This document shows positions 52,286 to 61,142 of a DNA stretch of 64,000 nucleotides, one piece after another. Every line of letters starts with the position of its first letter. The stretch's first letter is position 1. A program made the translations under genes and the position numbers. The DNA is from Rossellomorea marisflavi (GTDB taxonomy: Bacteria > Bacillota > Bacilli > Bacillales > Bacillaceae_B). The notes under the pieces are model-generated. The model had not been told where the DNA came from and searched no databases. It was given only the letters and a program-made list of their open reading frames with translations. The stretch is from the NCBI RefSeq assembly GCF_001274775.1, contig NZ_LGUE01000001.1, forward strand, positions 714,334 to 778,333. Direction: 5' to 3'.

Positions 52286-53065
52286 CTAAAGGACTCCTGT
52301 AAACTGCAGAATTAATATAGCGATACCCAAAGCCCAAACATAGTAGGAGAAAACCTTCAATGACCGTTTCTTGAGAAAATTGATCATCCCGACGATGGCG
52401 AAGTACCCGAAGAGCCCGGCACTCACTGTTCCGATGAGGAGACTTGTGAAGCTGATGGCTTCGACGTGTCCACTGAAGAGGTCTTTCCCTTGAAGGACGA
52501 TGCCCCCGAGTATTGCCGGAGTGGAGAGCAGGAAAGAGAAATAAGCGGCTGTCTCCCGGTCCAGCTTCCTGATGAGCCCCGCAGCAATGGTTAGCCCAGA
52601 ACGGCTCAGGGCCGGAAAGATGGCGGCAGCCTGAAAGCTCCCGATCACCAGGGCATCGGTATAGGTGAGGTCCTGCAGTTTTTTGTAACCGCCTTTCACA
52701 TTGTCAGCGAAATACATGATGAAGCCGGTCGCAAGGAATTCCCACCCGATGGTAACACCATTTTTGGAGATGCTGTCGAAAAAATCCTTGAACAGCAGCC
52801 CGACGATGACAGCCGGTATCGTGCCGATAACGAGGATCAATGATAATTTTGAAAACGGATGCCTGATCATGTGAAGAAGCTCTTTTTGATACACAACAAG
52901 GACTGCGATGAGTGTACCGATATGGAGCATTGTATCGAGGAATAGTCCGGCTTCCTCCAGACCGAAGGCGAGTCTCCCGAGATAAAGATGACCCGTGCTC
53001 GAAATGGGCAGGAATTCCGTCAACCCCTGGATGATCCCGAGAATGAATGCTTCTAATTTACTCAA
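52286..53065 (-). CDS. uppP: undecaprenyl-diphosphatase UppP (BacA)
   Basis: The 259-residue integral membrane phosphatase converts undecaprenyl diphosphate to the monophosphate at the outer face of the membrane, and confers bacitracin tolerance. The two active-site motifs, GLTEFLPISSTGH and PALSRSG, are intact. Start TTG 53065 is about 7 bases after AAAGGCGG; GTG 53068 is adjacent. It is the first gene of a pair with dedA and is divergent from the sigma-W-promoted DUF4870 gene. Confidence 0.95.
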   Translation of the reverse strand: MSKLEAFILGIIQGLTEFLPISSTGHLYLGRLAFGLEEAGLFLDTMLHIGTLIAVLVVYQKELLHMIRHPFSKLSLILVIGTIPAVIVGLLFKDFFDSISKNGVTIGWEFLATGFIMYFADNVKGGYKKLQDLTYTDALVIGSFQAAAIFPALSRSGLTIAAGLIRKLDRETAAYFSFLLSTPAILGGIVLQGKDLFSGHVEAISFTSLLIGTVSAGLFGYFAIVGMINFLKKRSLKVFSYYVWALGIAILILQFTGVL

Positions 53066-53159
53066 CACAAGACCGCCTTTCTTTTCCAATGGTATGGACA
53101 AACCCATTCCTTTCACTTATATTCAAAAAGAGTCTAATCTATGAAAGTTTTCCAGTCTG

Positions 53160-53185
53160 TGAAACTTTTGATTAGCTCATGCGTA
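53160..53185 (+). promoter_or_regulatory. sigma-W promoter before the DUF4870 gene
   Basis: TGAAAC (53160-53165), 16 bases, CGTA (53182-53185): exact match to the consensus of the cell-envelope stress sigma factor W. Confidence 0.75.
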
Positions 53186-53228
53186 CATATATATGAACTT
53201 ATTATTTTTTATGGAGGATTGAGAACGT

Positions 53229-53564
53229 ATGGAAAGACCAATGCCCACCAGTGACGAGAAATTGATGGCCATGCTCATCTATTTGTCAAGTTTGTTTACT
53301 TATTTTATCGGGCCGCTTATCATTTGGCTCATTAAGAGGGAAGATTCGGAGTTCGTAGATTACCATGGGAAAGAGTTTCTCAACTTTATGATTTCATATA
53401 CAATCTATGGGATTGTTGCGAGTATCCTGATGATTGTCCTGATCGGTTTCATTCTGGCTCCGATCGTCGGCCTGATGGCGTTCATCTTCACCATCATCGC
53501 GGCCGTTAAATCTTATGGCGGGGAAACATACCGGATCCCGACTGTCATCCGCTTCATCAAATAA
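53229..53564 (+). CDS. DUF4870 small membrane protein
   Basis: The 111-residue protein has an N-terminal amphipathic stretch and three hydrophobic helices (LMAMLIYLSSLFTYFIGPLI, NFMISYTIYGIVASILMIVL, PIVGLMAFIFTIIAAV). KREDSEFVDYHGKEFLNF between helices 1 and 2 is the DUF4870 signature. A precise sigma-W promoter ends 44 bases upstream. B. subtilis sigma-W genes are often small membrane proteins protecting against detergents and antimicrobial peptides, and a similar role is plausible. GGAGG precedes the ATG. Confidence 0.87.
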   Translation: MERPMPTSDEKLMAMLIYLSSLFTYFIGPLIIWLIKREDSEFVDYHGKEFLNFMISYTIYGIVASILMIVLIGFILAPIVGLMAFIFTIIAAVKSYGGETYRIPTVIRFIK

Positions 53565-53570
53565 GTCAAA

Positions 53571-53600
53571 AGTCCCTGTTTTAGCAGGGGCTTTTTTCTT
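53571..53600 (+). terminator. intrinsic terminator after the DUF4870 gene
   Basis: AGTCCCTG (53571-53578) pairs with CAGGGGCT (53585-53592) and is followed by TTTTTC. Confidence 0.8.
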
Positions 53601-53606
53601 TATTCA

Positions 53607-53634
53607 TTGACAAATTTACCCTGAGATTGATAAC
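53607..53634 (+). promoter_or_regulatory. candidate sigma-A promoter of the WYL operon
   Basis: TTGACA (53607-53612), 16-base spacer, GATAAC (53629-53634). The -10 is weak. Confidence 0.4.
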
Positions 53635-53698
53635 TTTATAGAATCCACTAGGAGACAATAGGCTCCAGCCGGCACAGCCGGGGAACAGGGGGAAAGCA

Positions 53699-54697
53699 TT
53701 GACAAGACTGGATAACAAAGATCGGCTGCTTCAATTGAGGCAGATCCTGAGCGAAGAGACAGATGAAGAAAGGGAGAAGACCCTGGATGACCTTATCCTT
53801 CGCTTCAAACAGCAATATGGCCCCGATGTGAAGTTGAATAAGCATTCACTCAAAGATGATATGGAGCATCTGATCCAGAACGGGTTTGATATCACTGTGA
53901 ATCAGGAAAAAGAAGGGATGCCGAAGTATTACAGCCATCAGTATCGCCTTTTCGAACTGTACGAGCTCCGCATGCTCATCGACGCAGTCGTTTCGGCGAA
54001 ATTCATCTCAAAAAAAGAAACCCGCCAGCTGACTGGTAAGATCCGACGCTTAACAAGCGTCCATCAGGGGAAGAAGCTGCAAAATGAAATTCAGATCGAT
54101 TCTTCGATCAAAAGTGAAAACCCCTATATCCGCCTTGCGATACATAAAATCCACGAAGCCATCGAACAAAGAAGGGTCATCACCTTCCAATATGGCCGGT
54201 ACGATGTGGATAAGAAATTCCAGCTCAGCCATGAAGGAAGAGTCTACCGAGTGAAACCGTACGCCCTCGCCTGGGCGAATGACTTCTATTACTTGATCGC
54301 TTATTATTTTGAAGCAGGAGAAATCCGTCATTACCGGGTCGATAGGCTTCAGAATGTAATGGAAACGGATGAAACCTTCGCGTATGAATCGTTCGATGTT
54401 TCAAGTTATACCCAGTCGACCTTCCATATGTTTGCAGGGGATGAAGAATGGATCAAGATCCGCTGCCGCAATAATTTGATCAATGTGATTATCGATAAGT
54501 TCGGCAAGGATATTTCGACGACGCGGGACGGGGAAGACCATTTCATCCTTACAACCAAAGCCAGGATAAGTGACGGCCTGGTGAACTGGATCCTTGGCTT
54601 TGGCTCCAAGATGATGGTCCTGTCACCGGACACCCTTCAGGACACCGTGAAAGAAGAGGTGGAAAACCTTCACAGTCTATATGACCATGACTCGTGA
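53699..54697 (+). CDS. WYL-domain protein
   Basis: The 332-residue protein has an N-terminal winged-helix-like segment (LRQILSEETDEEREKTLDDL..., ending HSLKDDMEHLIQNGFDI) and a WYL domain (HEAIEQRRVITFQYGRYDV, VYRVKPYALAWANDFYYLIA, RHYRVDRLQNV). WYL domains bind ligands, possibly nucleic acids, and regulate defence and DNA-damage genes in many bacteria. TTG 53699 follows AGGGGGAAAG. The Nudix start lies within its last codons, so it heads an operon that may be self-regulated. Confidence 0.85.
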   Translation: MTRLDNKDRLLQLRQILSEETDEEREKTLDDLILRFKQQYGPDVKLNKHSLKDDMEHLIQNGFDITVNQEKEGMPKYYSHQYRLFELYELRMLIDAVVSAKFISKKETRQLTGKIRRLTSVHQGKKLQNEIQIDSSIKSENPYIRLAIHKIHEAIEQRRVITFQYGRYDVDKKFQLSHEGRVYRVKPYALAWANDFYYLIAYYFEAGEIRHYRVDRLQNVMETDETFAYESFDVSSYTQSTFHMFAGDEEWIKIRCRNNLINVIIDKFGKDISTTRDGEDHFILTTKARISDGLVNWILGFGSKMMVLSPDTLQDTVKEEVENLHSLYDHDS

Positions 54698-55082
54698 ACC
54701 GAGGGACCGGGCAGGGGTACTATTGATCGAGGATGGCTACATCGCCCTGATCGAACGCATAAAGGATGGGCGAATCTACTATGTGATCCCCGGCGGCGGG
54801 ATTGAACCCGATGAAACCCCGATGGAAGCTGCATGTAGGGAAGCACATGAGGAGCTTGGGGTAACGGTTTCATCCATACAGCCATGTATGATGTTCGAGC
54901 AAAAAGGTGTCCATCATTATTTTCTTGTGGGAAAATATGAAGGGACGTTCGGAACAGGGAAAGGGGACGAGTTTACAGGACATCGAAGTGGGAGCTATAG
55001 GCCCGTCTGGATGTCGCTTGACGAAGCGTTGTCTACGACCCTGTACCCCGAACAAGTGAAATCGTTTTTAGTGAATCGGTAA
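54681..55082 (+). CDS. Nudix hydrolase of the WYL operon
   Basis: The 133-residue protein contains a perfect Nudix box: GGGIEPDETPMEAACREAHE plus ELG (about residues 38-60). It would hydrolyse a nucleoside-diphosphate-linked substrate. The start (ATG 54681 or 54687) overlaps the WYL gene by 17 bases and has no clear Shine-Dalgarno of its own, consistent with coupling. The patatin gene follows after 12 bases. The substrate cannot be inferred. Confidence 0.85.
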   Translation: MTMTREPRDRAGVLLIEDGYIALIERIKDGRIYYVIPGGGIEPDETPMEAACREAHEELGVTVSSIQPCMMFEQKGVHHYFLVGKYEGTFGTGKGDEFTGHRSGSYRPVWMSLDEALSTTLYPEQVKSFLVNR

Positions 55083-55094
55083 GGAGGAAACATC

Positions 55095-55943
55095 ATGAAG
55101 ATCAACGGAGGACTTGTATTGGAAGGTGGGGGCATGCGGGGGATCTATACCGCAGGTGCCCTTGAATACTTCCTTGAGCAAAGAGTGGACTTTCCTTATG
55201 TGATCGGGGTATCGGCCGGGGCATGCAACGCGGCATCGTACCTATCGAGACAAAAAGGTAGAAATCGCAAGGTCAATGTCGATTTCATCCGTGACCCCCG
55301 CTATTTGTCCTGGAGGAATTACTGGAAGACCGGAGAGCTTTTCGGGATGGACTATGTTTTTGAGGAAATCCCCCGGAGGATCGTGCCGTTCGATTTCGAT
55401 GCGTTCGCCTCGAATGAGAGTGAATTCGTGATCGGGACGACCAACTGTGAAACAGGAAAACCCCAGTATTTCCGAAGAAGCGACTATGGGGATGAGCTCC
55501 TCACAGCGATCAGGGCATCCAGTTCCCTCCCGTTTGTTGCCCCCATTGTGAATTTCTTTGGTCACGAACTGCTTGATGGCGGCATCAGCGATCCAGTGCC
55601 TTTCCAGCAGGCGGAAAGGGATGGATATAAGAAGAATGTAGTGATTTTAACGAGGAACCGCGGATATATGAAAAAGCCGTCACGGTTCTCCTATTTCGTG
55701 AAGCGGAAATATCCGCAGTATCCCCAATTGTACAATGCGCTGAAAAATCGGTATCTCCATTACAACCAAACGATTGCTGAACTCGAGGAAAAAGAGCGTA
55801 GGGGGGAAGTCATCATCATCCAGCCCCAAGAACCCCTCCAAGTAAGCAGGATCGAGAAAAACCCTGTTAAACTGGATACTCTTTACCAACAGGGGTATCG
55901 AGACGCAGAATCACAGCTGAACCGAATCTTATCATGGACATAA
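55095..55943 (+). CDS. patatin-like phospholipase
   Basis: The 282-residue protein has the oxyanion loop GGGMRGIYTAGAL (about residues 11-23), nucleophile GVSAGACNA (Ser about residue 42) and the catalytic Asp in LLDGGISDP. This serine-aspartate lipase type hydrolyses acyl chains of lipids. It is the third gene of the WYL-Nudix-patatin operon, preceded by AAGGAGG. Patatin effectors occur in anti-phage systems, but related stand-alone proteins are common in Bacillaceae. Repeat copy 4 follows. Confidence 0.88.
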   Translation: MKINGGLVLEGGGMRGIYTAGALEYFLEQRVDFPYVIGVSAGACNAASYLSRQKGRNRKVNVDFIRDPRYLSWRNYWKTGELFGMDYVFEEIPRRIVPFDFDAFASNESEFVIGTTNCETGKPQYFRRSDYGDELLTAIRASSSLPFVAPIVNFFGHELLDGGISDPVPFQQAERDGYKKNVVILTRNRGYMKKPSRFSYFVKRKYPQYPQLYNALKNRYLHYNQTIAELEEKERRGEVIIIQPQEPLQVSRIEKNPVKLDTLYQQGYRDAESQLNRILSWT

Positions 55944-56215
55944 GAGGCTTAATCATAGGAAATCCGAATTCATTAGCTTAAATGCAATTGAGTTCGGTTT
56001 TTTTTGTTAACTGGCCATTTAAATCCACTTGCTTCTAGCGGTTCTGGTGTGACATGAAGATTCCACCGGGAAGAGTAGCTGATGTGAGACTCCTCAGGCT
56101 TACGGGCTACAAGGGGAAAGCGGAGTCCTGCAAGCAACATCATGAGTGGGAATAAGAACTAATAGATTGTGTTCGTCCTCTAATGGTCCCTTTTCGTTTT
56201 GCCTCAAGTTCTTTC
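55943..56215 (+). repeat. structured intergenic repeat, copy 4 (most diverged)
   Basis: It starts AAGAGGCTTAATCATAGGAAA and retains AGCGGTTCTGGTGTGACATG, GGGAAGAGTAGCTGATGTGA, GGCTTACGGGCTAC, AAGCGGAGTCCTGCAAG and the right-end GATTGTGTTCGTCCTCTAAT...TTTTGCCTCAAG. The left hairpin has decayed to CCGAATTCA/TGAGTTCGG. It follows the patatin stop. Confidence 0.75.
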
Positions 56216-56280
56216 CTGTTCTGTATATGATGGATGGTTCATAGCATAGTAGAGATTCCTGCTTGAAAGGACGGGCTTAA

Positions 56281-56973
56281 ATGAATCTCTATCAAATCTA
56301 CAAGAACGAGCAGTATACCCTCCTTTTCAGGGGAACGATGTACTTCCTTGTGGGTGTCGGCATGCTCCTCGTCATACATGAGCTTTTCTATTTTCCCCTT
56401 TTGATTTTCATACCGGCCTGTTCCAATCTGTATCTTTCGCTCAGTATGAACAGGGAGCTTCGAAAAGCGTACCGGATCTGGTTCCGCGAGCTGCCGGTAT
56501 CAAGCAGCACATTGATCGGAGTATCGGCGAAGGAAGGATATTTCTACGTGAAAACCAACGGGTGGGTGAAGTATGCCGTTCATCGGCAGCAGCCGCTCAG
56601 CTCAAGAAAAGAATATGCCTTTTTCAGGGAGAATAAAGATCCCATTTCTATTTTAAAGGGGAAGCGGGTCCTGAACATGGATCACCCCGTTGAAAAACGG
56701 TTCATCTTAAAATATGCCAGTCGGACCGCCCTCGAGTGGAGGAGTCTGGAAAATGATAAAATCCTGATTTATAAGGGGGCCGAGAAGTGGATATTAAACT
56801 ATAATGGCGTAAATATATTTGCCATCCAAAATGGGATTCTCCCGGCGCATCTTCATTCCATTTTCGATGCCCACCACACCTTGATTACGCTATTTGAATC
56901 CTACTCAGATGAAATGGACTGGTTATTTGCCTTTCTTTGGCATCTCGATCAGGAGTTTTATATTACTCCTTGA
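56281..56973 (+). CDS. hypothetical protein with N-terminal membrane helices
   Basis: The 230-residue protein has two hydrophobic helices near the start (LFRGTMYFLVGVGMLLVI and FPLLIFIPACSNLYLSL), followed by a soluble part with many aromatic residues, and an acidic end (ESYSDEMDWLFAFLWHLDQE). No known family is recognised. AAAGGACGG precedes the ATG. It lies between repeat copy 4 and a mini-WYL gene. Confidence 0.6.
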   Translation: MNLYQIYKNEQYTLLFRGTMYFLVGVGMLLVIHELFYFPLLIFIPACSNLYLSLSMNRELRKAYRIWFRELPVSSSTLIGVSAKEGYFYVKTNGWVKYAVHRQQPLSSRKEYAFFRENKDPISILKGKRVLNMDHPVEKRFILKYASRTALEWRSLENDKILIYKGAEKWILNYNGVNIFAIQNGILPAHLHSIFDAHHTLITLFESYSDEMDWLFAFLWHLDQEFYITP

Positions 56974-57046
56974 AAAGATCATACTCTTGAAAAAGAACGT
57001 GTGTTCGTATATAATCAGTTCATACTAGGCAGAATGGAGTGGGCTT

Positions 57047-57265
57047 ATGGACTACTTGATGAGGAAGGCAATCGAAGAAGGGACCCCATTGAAAATCATC
57101 TATATCGATCGGCAATCGCGGCTGAGCGAGAGGATCATAACCGTTGAGACCATAACCCCCACCCATGTTCGTGCCTACTGTTATACAAAGCGGGCACTCA
57201 GGATGTTCAGGCGAGAGAATATCCTTTCAGCCGGGATGATCCGGGATAGGAAATATGGCGCATGA
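57047..57265 (+). CDS. WYL-domain-like mini-protein
   Basis: The 72-residue protein reads IEEGTPLKIIYIDRQSRLSE, VETITPTHVRAYCYTKRALR and MFRRENILSA, which follow the core pattern of WYL domains (Y-x-x...R.I.P...Y..A.C..R..R.F...RI) with no DNA-binding part. GGAGTGGGC lies near the ATG. Such free WYL-like domains occur widely in Firmicutes with no assigned role; it could bind a small ligand or RNA. It is cooriented with the rib operon downstream. Confidence 0.65.
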   Translation: MDYLMRKAIEEGTPLKIIYIDRQSRLSERIITVETITPTHVRAYCYTKRALRMFRRENILSAGMIRDRKYGA

Positions 57266-57334
57266 ATGAGCCGGTACCTGTTTCCCGTCAGGGAGTTCGA
57301 ACGATACTATGCAGGATCGGCAAAAACTCAATGC

Positions 57335-57364
57335 TTGACAATCAATTTGGATTGAGGCGATAAT
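57335..57364 (+). promoter_or_regulatory. sigma-A promoter of the rib operon
   Basis: TTGACA (57335-57340), 18-base spacer, GATAAT (57359-57364). It ends about 20 bases before the FMN riboswitch. Confidence 0.7.
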
Positions 57365-57384
57365 CAGTACATAATCGAATAGGT

Positions 57385-57525
57385 TTCCTTCGGGGCAGGG
57401 TGGAATTCCCTACCGGCGGTGATGAGCGTATGCTCTCAGTCCGTGACCCGGCTAATGGTTATTAGACGGTGGATTTGGTGAAACTCCAAAGCCGACAGTG
57501 AAAGTCTGGATGGGAGAAGGACCGG
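57385..57525 (+). ncRNA. FMN riboswitch (RFN element)
   Basis: The canonical RFN blocks are present in order: TCGGGGCAGGGTGGAATTCC, TACCGGCGGTGATG, AGTCCGTGACCCG, CGGTGGATTTGGTG, GCCGACAGTGAAAGTCTGGA and TGGGAGAAGGA. FMN binding should favour the downstream terminator (57592-57620) and reduce rib expression. Confidence 0.96.
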
Positions 57526-57591
57526 CAAGTGTGTATCTCTGATTTTTTTAAACAATCAGGATAGATGCTTTATTTCGTCATGCCAAACTTC

Positions 57592-57620
57592 CCCCAAGAC
57601 TTCGTTCTTGGGGTTTTTTT
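57592..57620 (+). terminator. riboswitch-controlled terminator
   Basis: CCCCAAGA (57592-57599) pairs with TCTTGGGG (57606-57613), then seven T. Confidence 0.85.
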
Positions 57621-57649
57621 ATGAATGAATCAGGAGGTGAAAGATCAAA

Positions 57650-58747
57650 TTGGAACCAAATGAATACATGAAGCTTGCCCTTCAGTTGGCAAGGTCCGCT
57701 CAAGGCCAGACTTCACCAAACCCCGTCGTGGGAGCAGTGGTTGTCAAAGATGGCCGCATTGTCGGCACCGGAGCGCATCTCAAGGCGGGCGGACCCCATG
57801 CAGAGGTCCATGCAATCAGGGAGGCGGGTGATAGAGCCGAAGGGGCAGATATTTACGTGACCCTGGAGCCTTGTTCCCATCACGGACGTACGCCTCCGTG
57901 TGCAAACCTGATCATCGAGAGCGGGATCAAGCGCGTCTTCATCGCTTGTCAGGATCCCAATCCCCTTGTAGGAGGGAAGGGAATCGAGCGGCTGAAGCAA
58001 GCGGGCATCGATGTCCACCTCGGCATGGGAGAATCTGAAGCACTTGAGCTCAATAAGCACTTTTTCCACTTCATCCGGACAGGCACACCCTATGTGACAC
58101 TGAAGTCTGCCGTGACATTGGACGGCAGGACTGCTTCTTCGTCCGGAGACAGTAAATGGATCACAACAGAACAATCAAGACTGGACGTCCACTATGATCG
58201 TCACCGGCATGACGCGATATTAGTTGGAGTCAACACCATCATTCAAGATAATCCACACCTGACCACCCGTTTGCCCCAAGGTGGAAAAAACCCCATTCGA
58301 CTTATCGTGGATACGCACCTGCGTACCCCGATTCATTCCCATATCATTCAAGATCGTCAAAGCCCGACCATCCTCATCACAGGATGCGAGGTGCCTGAGG
58401 CCCGTAAACAGGCATACATTCAGGAGGGATGTGAAATACTCTCCCTATCTGGCCCAACCATTACCATGAAAGAACTTGTTGCTGAACTTGGTAAAAAATC
58501 GCTTGTATCGGTTTATGTAGAGGGTGGCAGCAGCATTCACGGAAGCTTCCTTCAGGAGGAGGCCTTCCAGGAGCTCATCCTTTATATGGCCCCGAAACTA
58601 CTCGGAGGACGGGACTCGTTCCCGAGCTTCGGCGGAGATGGATTCCCATCCATAGCCGAAGGAATCCTGGTGGAAATCAAAAGCGTTGAAACAATCGGGA
58701 AAGATATGAAGATTACCGCGGTACCCCAGGAAAGGAAGGAAGATTGA
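57650..58747 (+). CDS. ribD: riboflavin biosynthesis deaminase/reductase RibD
   Basis: The 365-residue bifunctional enzyme catalyses the second and third steps from GTP. The N-terminal deaminase has zinc ligands HAEVHA and PCSHHGRTPPC (about residues 49-85), and the C-terminal NADPH-dependent reductase begins VTLKSAVTLDGRTASSSGDS. TTG 57650 is ten bases after AGGAGGTGA. First gene of ribD-ribE-ribBA-ribH under the FMN riboswitch. Confidence 0.96.
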   Translation: MEPNEYMKLALQLARSAQGQTSPNPVVGAVVVKDGRIVGTGAHLKAGGPHAEVHAIREAGDRAEGADIYVTLEPCSHHGRTPPCANLIIESGIKRVFIACQDPNPLVGGKGIERLKQAGIDVHLGMGESEALELNKHFFHFIRTGTPYVTLKSAVTLDGRTASSSGDSKWITTEQSRLDVHYDRHRHDAILVGVNTIIQDNPHLTTRLPQGGKNPIRLIVDTHLRTPIHSHIIQDRQSPTILITGCEVPEARKQAYIQEGCEILSLSGPTITMKELVAELGKKSLVSVYVEGGSSIHGSFLQEEAFQELILYMAPKLLGGRDSFPSFGGDGFPSIAEGILVEIKSVETIGKDMKITAVPQERKED

Positions 58748-58749
58748 GC

Positions 58750-59403
58750 ATGTTCACAGGAATCATTGAAGAAATAGGCAGTGTCAAAGGAGTCCGCTCA
58801 TCCGCCTCTTCCATGGAGCTGAGGCTTGCTGCAGGAAAGGTCCTGGGTGATGTGGCGATCGGAGATAGTATATCGGTGAACGGAGTATGCCTGACGGTCA
58901 CCACATTTTCAAAGGATGAGTTTACGGCAGATGTGATGCCTGAAACCTTCAAAGGGACGTCCCTCAGAAACCTTAAAACGGGAACAAAGGTCAATCTTGA
59001 GCGCGCCATGGCGGCAGGAGGCAGGTTCGGCGGTCATTTCGTCAACGGTCACGTGGACGCAGTGGGTACGATCAAAAGTCTCCAGGAATTGGAGAACGCC
59101 CTCTACGTCACCATCAACATCCCTTCAGAACTCACTGTGTTTTTCGTCCAGAAGGGATCAGTCGCCATCGACGGTACATCTCTGACCGTATTCGGCATCA
59201 CAGACGATTCCATCACGGTCTCGCTTATTCCGCAAACGAAGGAAGATACGGTCCTCGGATCCAAGAAGATCGGTGACGAGGTCAACATCGAATGTGACAT
59301 GATGGCCAAGTATTTTCACCGGTTCTTCACAAAGAAAACTGACACAACAGCTAAGAAAAGCTTGAGCTATGACTTCCTATCGGATCATGGCTTCGCTGAC
59401 TAA
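58750..59403 (+). CDS. ribE: riboflavin synthase alpha chain
   Basis: The 217-residue lumazine-dismutating enzyme has two homologous barrels. It begins [14 protein letters not shown] and has the duplicated VNGVCLTVT / [10 protein letters not shown] and [10 protein letters not shown] / [10 protein letters not shown] motifs. ATG 58750 is nine bases after AAAGGAAG, within the end of ribD, so TTG 58744 is not needed. It catalyses the last step to riboflavin. Confidence 0.96.
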   Translation: MFTGIIEEIGSVKGVRSSASSMELRLAAGKVLGDVAIGDSISVNGVCLTVTTFSKDEFTADVMPETFKGTSLRNLKTGTKVNLERAMAAGGRFGGHFVNGHVDAVGTIKSLQELENALYVTINIPSELTVFFVQKGSVAIDGTSLTVFGITDDSITVSLIPQTKEDTVLGSKKIGDEVNIECDMMAKYFHRFFTKKTDTTAKKSLSYDFLSDHGFAD

Positions 59404-59419
59404 CCAAGGAGGGAATAGG

Positions 59420-60613
59420 ATGTTCAACACAATCGAAGAAGCCATCCGCGATCTCCGCGAAGGTAAACCCGTCATCGTCATCGATGATGAGAACAGAGAA
59501 AATGAAGGGGATTTCATCGCCCTTGCTGAAGGTGTCACGCCGGAGGTCATTAATTTCATGGCCAGGGAAGGGCGGGGGTTGATCTGCACGCCCGTAGATG
59601 AGGAGATTGCCGGTCGACTCCATTTGAATCAGATGACCTCAACCAATACGGATCACCACGGGACAGCGTTCACGATCAGTGTGGATCATACTTCCGCCAA
59701 GACTGGGATCAGCGCATTCGAACGCGCCCACACCATCAAGGAATTAGTGAATCCTCTCTCGGAACCGGAGGATTTCAAGCGACCCGGGCATGTGTTTCCA
59801 CTTGTGGCAAAACCAGGTGGTGTGTTGAAGAGGGCGGGACATACGGAAGCAGCCGTCGATCTCGCCCGCTTGGCAGGTTCGACACCCGCAGGGGTGATCT
59901 GTGAAATCATGAACGAGGATGGCAGTATGGCACGGGTCCCCGACCTGAAGATCCTGGCTGAAAAGTGGGGACTTTCGTTCATCACGATCGAAGAGCTCAT
60001 CCGGTTCCGAAGGAAAGAGGACAAGCTGATCAATCGTGAGGTGGAAATCAGCCTGCCGACTGATTTCGGGGACTTCAAGGCGATCGGTTATACAGAAGTC
60101 CTCACGGGTAAAGAGCATGTCGCCCTCATTAAAGGGGAATGGACAGAAGAAGAGGAAATCCTTGTCAGGGTTCACTCGGAATGCTTGACAGGGGATGTAT
60201 TCGGGTCCAACCGCTGTGACTGTGGTCCCCAGCTGGCAACGGCACTGACCCAGATCGAACATGAGGGGAAAGGGATCCTGTTGTACATGAGGCAGGAAGG
60301 ACGCGGAATCGGACTGATCAATAAGCTGAAAGCGTACAAGCTTCAGGAAGAAGGCTATGATACCGTGGAAGCAAATCATAAGCTCGGCTTTGATGCCGAT
60401 CTGAGGGAATATGGCATCGGTGCCCAGATCCTGAGGGATCTTGGGGTGAAGAAAATGAAGTTGCTGACCAATAACCCCAGGAAAATCGCGGGGATCAAAG
60501 GCTATGGTCTCACCATTTCCGAGCGGGTTGCGATCCAGCTCCCCTTCAAGGAAGCAAATGAAAAATATTTGAAAACAAAACAAGCCAAGCTAGGGCACTT
60601 ATTAAAATTCTAA
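59420..60613 (+). CDS. ribBA: bifunctional DHBP synthase/GTP cyclohydrolase II RibBA
   Basis: The 397-residue fusion has an N-terminal 3,4-dihydroxy-2-butanone-4-phosphate synthase ([43 protein letters not shown]) and a C-terminal GTP cyclohydrolase II with zinc-binding [15 protein letters not shown] and [12 protein letters not shown] 59420 follows AAGGAGGG; a longer frame to 59369 overlaps ribE without a Shine-Dalgarno. It feeds both branches of the pathway. Confidence 0.96.
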   Translation: MFNTIEEAIRDLREGKPVIVIDDENRENEGDFIALAEGVTPEVINFMAREGRGLICTPVDEEIAGRLHLNQMTSTNTDHHGTAFTISVDHTSAKTGISAFERAHTIKELVNPLSEPEDFKRPGHVFPLVAKPGGVLKRAGHTEAAVDLARLAGSTPAGVICEIMNEDGSMARVPDLKILAEKWGLSFITIEELIRFRRKEDKLINREVEISLPTDFGDFKAIGYTEVLTGKEHVALIKGEWTEEEEILVRVHSECLTGDVFGSNRCDCGPQLATALTQIEHEGKGILLYMRQEGRGIGLINKLKAYKLQEEGYDTVEANHKLGFDADLREYGIGAQILRDLGVKKMKLLTNNPRKIAGIKGYGLTISERVAIQLPFKEANEKYLKTKQAKLGHLLKF

Positions 60614-60636
60614 TCATACCAATGGAGGGAAACATC

Positions 60637-61110
60637 ATGACAAAAACATTTGAAGGAAATCTTGTAGGTACAGGCCTGAAAGTGGCCATCGTCGTTTCGC
60701 GTTTCAACGAATTCATCACATCCAAACTCCTCGGGGGTGCGGAGGATGCGCTCAAACGCCATGGTGTCGAAGAAGCGGACGTTTCAGTCACATGGGTGCC
60801 GGGAGCATTTGAAATCCCGATGATTGCCAAGAAACTTGCCCGTACAGGGAACTATGACGCCGTCATCACACTTGGTACGGTGATCCGCGGAGCGACACCA
60901 CACTTCGAATATGTAAGCGGGGAAGTGGCAAAAGGAGTGGCCAACCTGGGGATGCAAGAGGAAATCCCTGTCATCTTCGGAGTATTGACAACCGATACGA
61001 TCGAGCAGGCCATCGAGCGTGCTGGGACTAAAGCAGGGAATAAAGGCTGGGAAGCGGCTGTTTCAGCAATCGAAATGGCGAACCTGATCCGTTCCATCGA
61101 ACAAGGATGA
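60637..61110 (+). CDS. ribH: lumazine synthase (6,7-dimethyl-8-ribityllumazine synthase)
   Basis: The 157-residue enzyme condenses the RibD and RibB products. [45 protein letters not shown] (catalytic His) and [17 protein letters not shown] are all present. ATG 60637 follows GGAGGG. Last rib gene; no clear terminator follows before the permease promoter at 61114. Confidence 0.96.
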   Translation: MTKTFEGNLVGTGLKVAIVVSRFNEFITSKLLGGAEDALKRHGVEEADVSVTWVPGAFEIPMIAKKLARTGNYDAVITLGTVIRGATPHFEYVSGEVAKGVANLGMQEEIPVIFGVLTTDTIEQAIERAGTKAGNKGWEAAVSAIEMANLIRSIEQG

Positions 61111-61113
61111 CTA

Positions 61114-61142
61114 TTGGCAACACACTCTTTATCTGCTAAAAT
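61114..61142 (+). promoter_or_regulatory. sigma-A promoter of the purine permease gene
   Basis: TTGGCA (61114-61119), 17-base spacer, TAAAAT (61137-61142), starting three bases after the ribH stop. Confidence 0.65.

Noticed and set aside
53699..55943. CBASS-type defence operon
   Set aside because: A patatin is present, but there is no CD-NTase cyclase or accessory gene in the neighbourhood.
59744..60583. 279-codon - strand frame within ribBA
   Set aside because: It is antisense to a highly conserved gene and shows no domain; the similar long frames at 46360-47169 and 61294-62016 are rejected for the same reason.
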